DNA of 64,000 bases from Mycetocola tolaasinivorans (GTDB lineage: Bacteria > Actinomycetota > Actinomycetes > Actinomycetales > Microbacteriaceae), in the NCBI RefSeq assembly GCF_003667565.1, contig NZ_RCUX01000005.1, positions 124,001-188,000 of the forward strand. The letters run 5' to 3'. The number at the start of each line of letters is the position of its first letter. Position 1 is the first letter of the stretch. Below are positions 63,975-64,000 of the stretch, one piece after another. The position numbers and the translations under genes are program-made. The notes under the pieces are model-generated. The model did not search any database and was not told the origin of the DNA. It was given only the letters and a program-made list of their open reading frames with translations.

Positions 63975-64000
63975 GTGCGCGTGCCGAGGGTAGCGCGTAG

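Overview
The window is a high-GC actinobacterial chromosome segment, most likely from the family Microbacteriaceae. The evidence is a backbone of genes whose order is familiar from actinobacterial chromosomes: DUF5719, DUF3499 and ahcY; the RDD/SpoIIM/DUF58/MoxR/DUF4350/DUF4129 group; mtrA-mtrB-lpqB-comF-hpf-secA; an Rv3235-like gene; pdtaS, whiB1, rsgA, aroA; and a sigH/rsrA-type sigma/anti-sigma pair. WhiB, the Mtr system and a mycothiol-type anti-sigma factor exclude non-actinobacteria. Genus cannot be fixed from the sequence alone. I see no tRNA, rRNA, CRISPR array, insertion sequence or prophage gene.

Layout. 0-5.2 kb: tail of an upstream protein, DUF5719, an ABC ATPase, a metallopeptidase-like protein, DUF3499 and ahcY. 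5.3-15.0 kb: a tautomerase fusion, then a LacI-controlled operon pairing an oligopeptide-type ABC transporter with an alpha/beta hydrolase and a GH1 glycosidase (probable beta-glucoside uptake and hydrolysis). 15.1-25.3 kb: an SMI1-like gene and an alpha-galactoside locus (GH36, ROK repressor, CUT1 transporter without ATPase, intracellular GH27, secreted GH27-CBM35). 25.4-36 kb: membrane and AAA-ATPase genes of the DUF58/MoxR type, interrupted by fur-katA and a VOC gene. 36.2-46.4 kb: mtrAB-lpqB, comF, a yagU-like gene, hpf, secA and an Rv3235-like gene. 46.6-48.1 kb: pdtaS. 48.2-56.8 kb: a second sugar island (two Gfo/Idh/MocA dehydrogenases, ThuA, a CUT1 transporter without ATPase, LacI regulator, zinc-type dehydrogenase). 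57-64 kb: whiB1, small membrane proteins, a marR/EamA divergent pair, bcp, rsgA, aroA and the sigma/anti-sigma pair.

How it works together. The backbone covers envelope homeostasis (MtrAB-LpqB), protein export (SecA), ribosome hibernation and assembly (HPF, RsgA), redox and thiol-stress control (Fur-KatA, Bcp, SigH/R-RsrA, WhiB1) and the methyl cycle (AhcY). Three carbohydrate islands, each with its own repressor, are set into this backbone. Two of the three transporters have no ATPase gene nearby and probably share an MsiK-type ATPase encoded elsewhere. Operator-like palindromes can be seen upstream of each repressor or its target operon.

Nothing here is clearly a wholly new system. The points most worth checking are: the sugar island between pdtaS and whiB1, which resembles a 3-keto-glycoside route; the Opp-type transporter with GH1 and an esterase-like protein; the tautomerase fusion; the paired CCATGG boxes overlapping start codons at marR/EamA; the sigma-factor promoter lying over the aroA start; the duplicated hairpin in the secA leader; and tandem repeats that begin at gene 3' ends.
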